Assembly (NCBI GenBank): GCA_937897665.1
Contig: CALCPB010000863.1
Span: forward strand, 1-5,084
Direction: 5' to 3'
DNA length: 5,084 nucleotides
DNA from: an uncultured Halomicronema sp.
Lineage (GTDB): Bacteria > Cyanobacteriota > Cyanobacteriia > Phormidesmidales > Phormidesmidaceae
In this document: piece by piece, positions 4,814-5,084 of the stretch
Numbering within the stretch: the stretch's first letter is position 1
Layout: each line of letters opens with the position of its first letter
The notes under the pieces: generated by a model
Databases searched by the model: none
Told to the model about the DNA's origin: nothing
What the model saw: only the letters and a program-made list of their open reading frames with translations
Made by a program: the position numbers and the translations under genes

Positions 4814-4841
4814 GTTATACAGAGCAGGTTACCAGCAACCT
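4814..4841 (-). promoter_or_regulatory. -10-like box with adjacent inverted repeat upstream of the small membrane protein gene
   Basis: On the minus strand TATAAC (4814-4819) matches the -10 consensus at five of six positions, but no recognisable -35 box stands at 16-18 bp. In its place AGGTT (4826-4830) and AACCT (4837-4841) form a 5-bp dyad around six bases, which could be an operator or activator site. This is a pattern-based guess. Confidence 0.3.
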
Positions 4842-5084
4842 TCTGAACTGTGTTTATGTGGCCCAAGGTTGAGGCGATGGCGGGCGGCTGAGTCTCCTAT
4901 CGCAGAAACTGTGCAATAGGGGCAGGGAATGAAGCCGGGGAGTGCGATCGCGAGGTTGTATCCATGGCATAGAATTGCAGCGGCGATCCCCCCACCCTTG
5001 AAAAGCTATCCTTTAGGCAAAGTCGGTCAAAGCTATGGCAATAGAGGACTTGAGACTACGCTTGAGCGGGCAAACCTCACCGCC
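4842..5084. other. Right-edge intergenic region, no supported gene
   Basis: No reading frame of gene-like quality is seen. It holds a HIP1 site (4944-4951) and an imperfect dyad (CCTAT 4896-4900, ATAGG 4916-4920). A plus-strand ATG at 5035 opens a frame (MAIEDLRLRLSG...) that is still open at the edge after 16 codons. It has no clear ribosome site and is too short to call, but it could be the start of a further gene. Confidence 0.4.

Overview
The window looks like cyanobacterial chromosome. The right part (about 2340 onward) is GC-rich and carries seven copies of the octamer GCGATCGC, the HIP1 palindrome that is greatly over-represented in many cyanobacterial genomes. The tRNA-Phe gene has the form usual in that phylum, with no encoded CCA. 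The small single-membrane-pass proteins resemble conserved cyanobacterial proteins of unknown function. No species can be named from what is visible.

Left block (1-1877, minus strand): one long reading frame runs off the left edge without a stop. Its visible 625 residues are a 143-residue N-terminal region followed by a regular array of 51-residue repeats, probably a beta-helix. All nine repeat units in view end in the motif I-G-G-x-L-x-C. This is the largest gene in the window. Its base composition is more AT-rich than the right side, and it holds no HIP1 site.

Junction (1878-2400): an intact tRNA-Phe(GAA) gene on the minus strand (2149-2221) is followed, 139 bp further along that strand, by a 42-bp copy of its 3' half (2010-2051, 39 of 42 identical). 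The copy runs from the anticodon loop to the discriminator base. This is the layout left when an integrative element uses a tRNA 3' end as its attachment site. Together with the compositional and HIP1 change at the same place, it suggests that the repeat gene is part of, or borders, an integrated accessory region.

Right block (2401-5084): four small genes of ordinary cyanobacterial character. On the minus strand are a secreted PPC-like domain protein (2401-2853) and a 71-residue four-cysteine protein (2960-3175). On the plus strand is a 340-residue single-pass membrane protein with a Pro/acid-rich N-terminus and a conserved-looking C-terminal domain (3398-4420). Convergent to it is a 94-residue single-pass membrane protein (4493-4777), with a long dyad in the gap between the two. 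No shared pathway can be read from these four. The last 280 bases hold a promoter-like box and no gene that can be supported.
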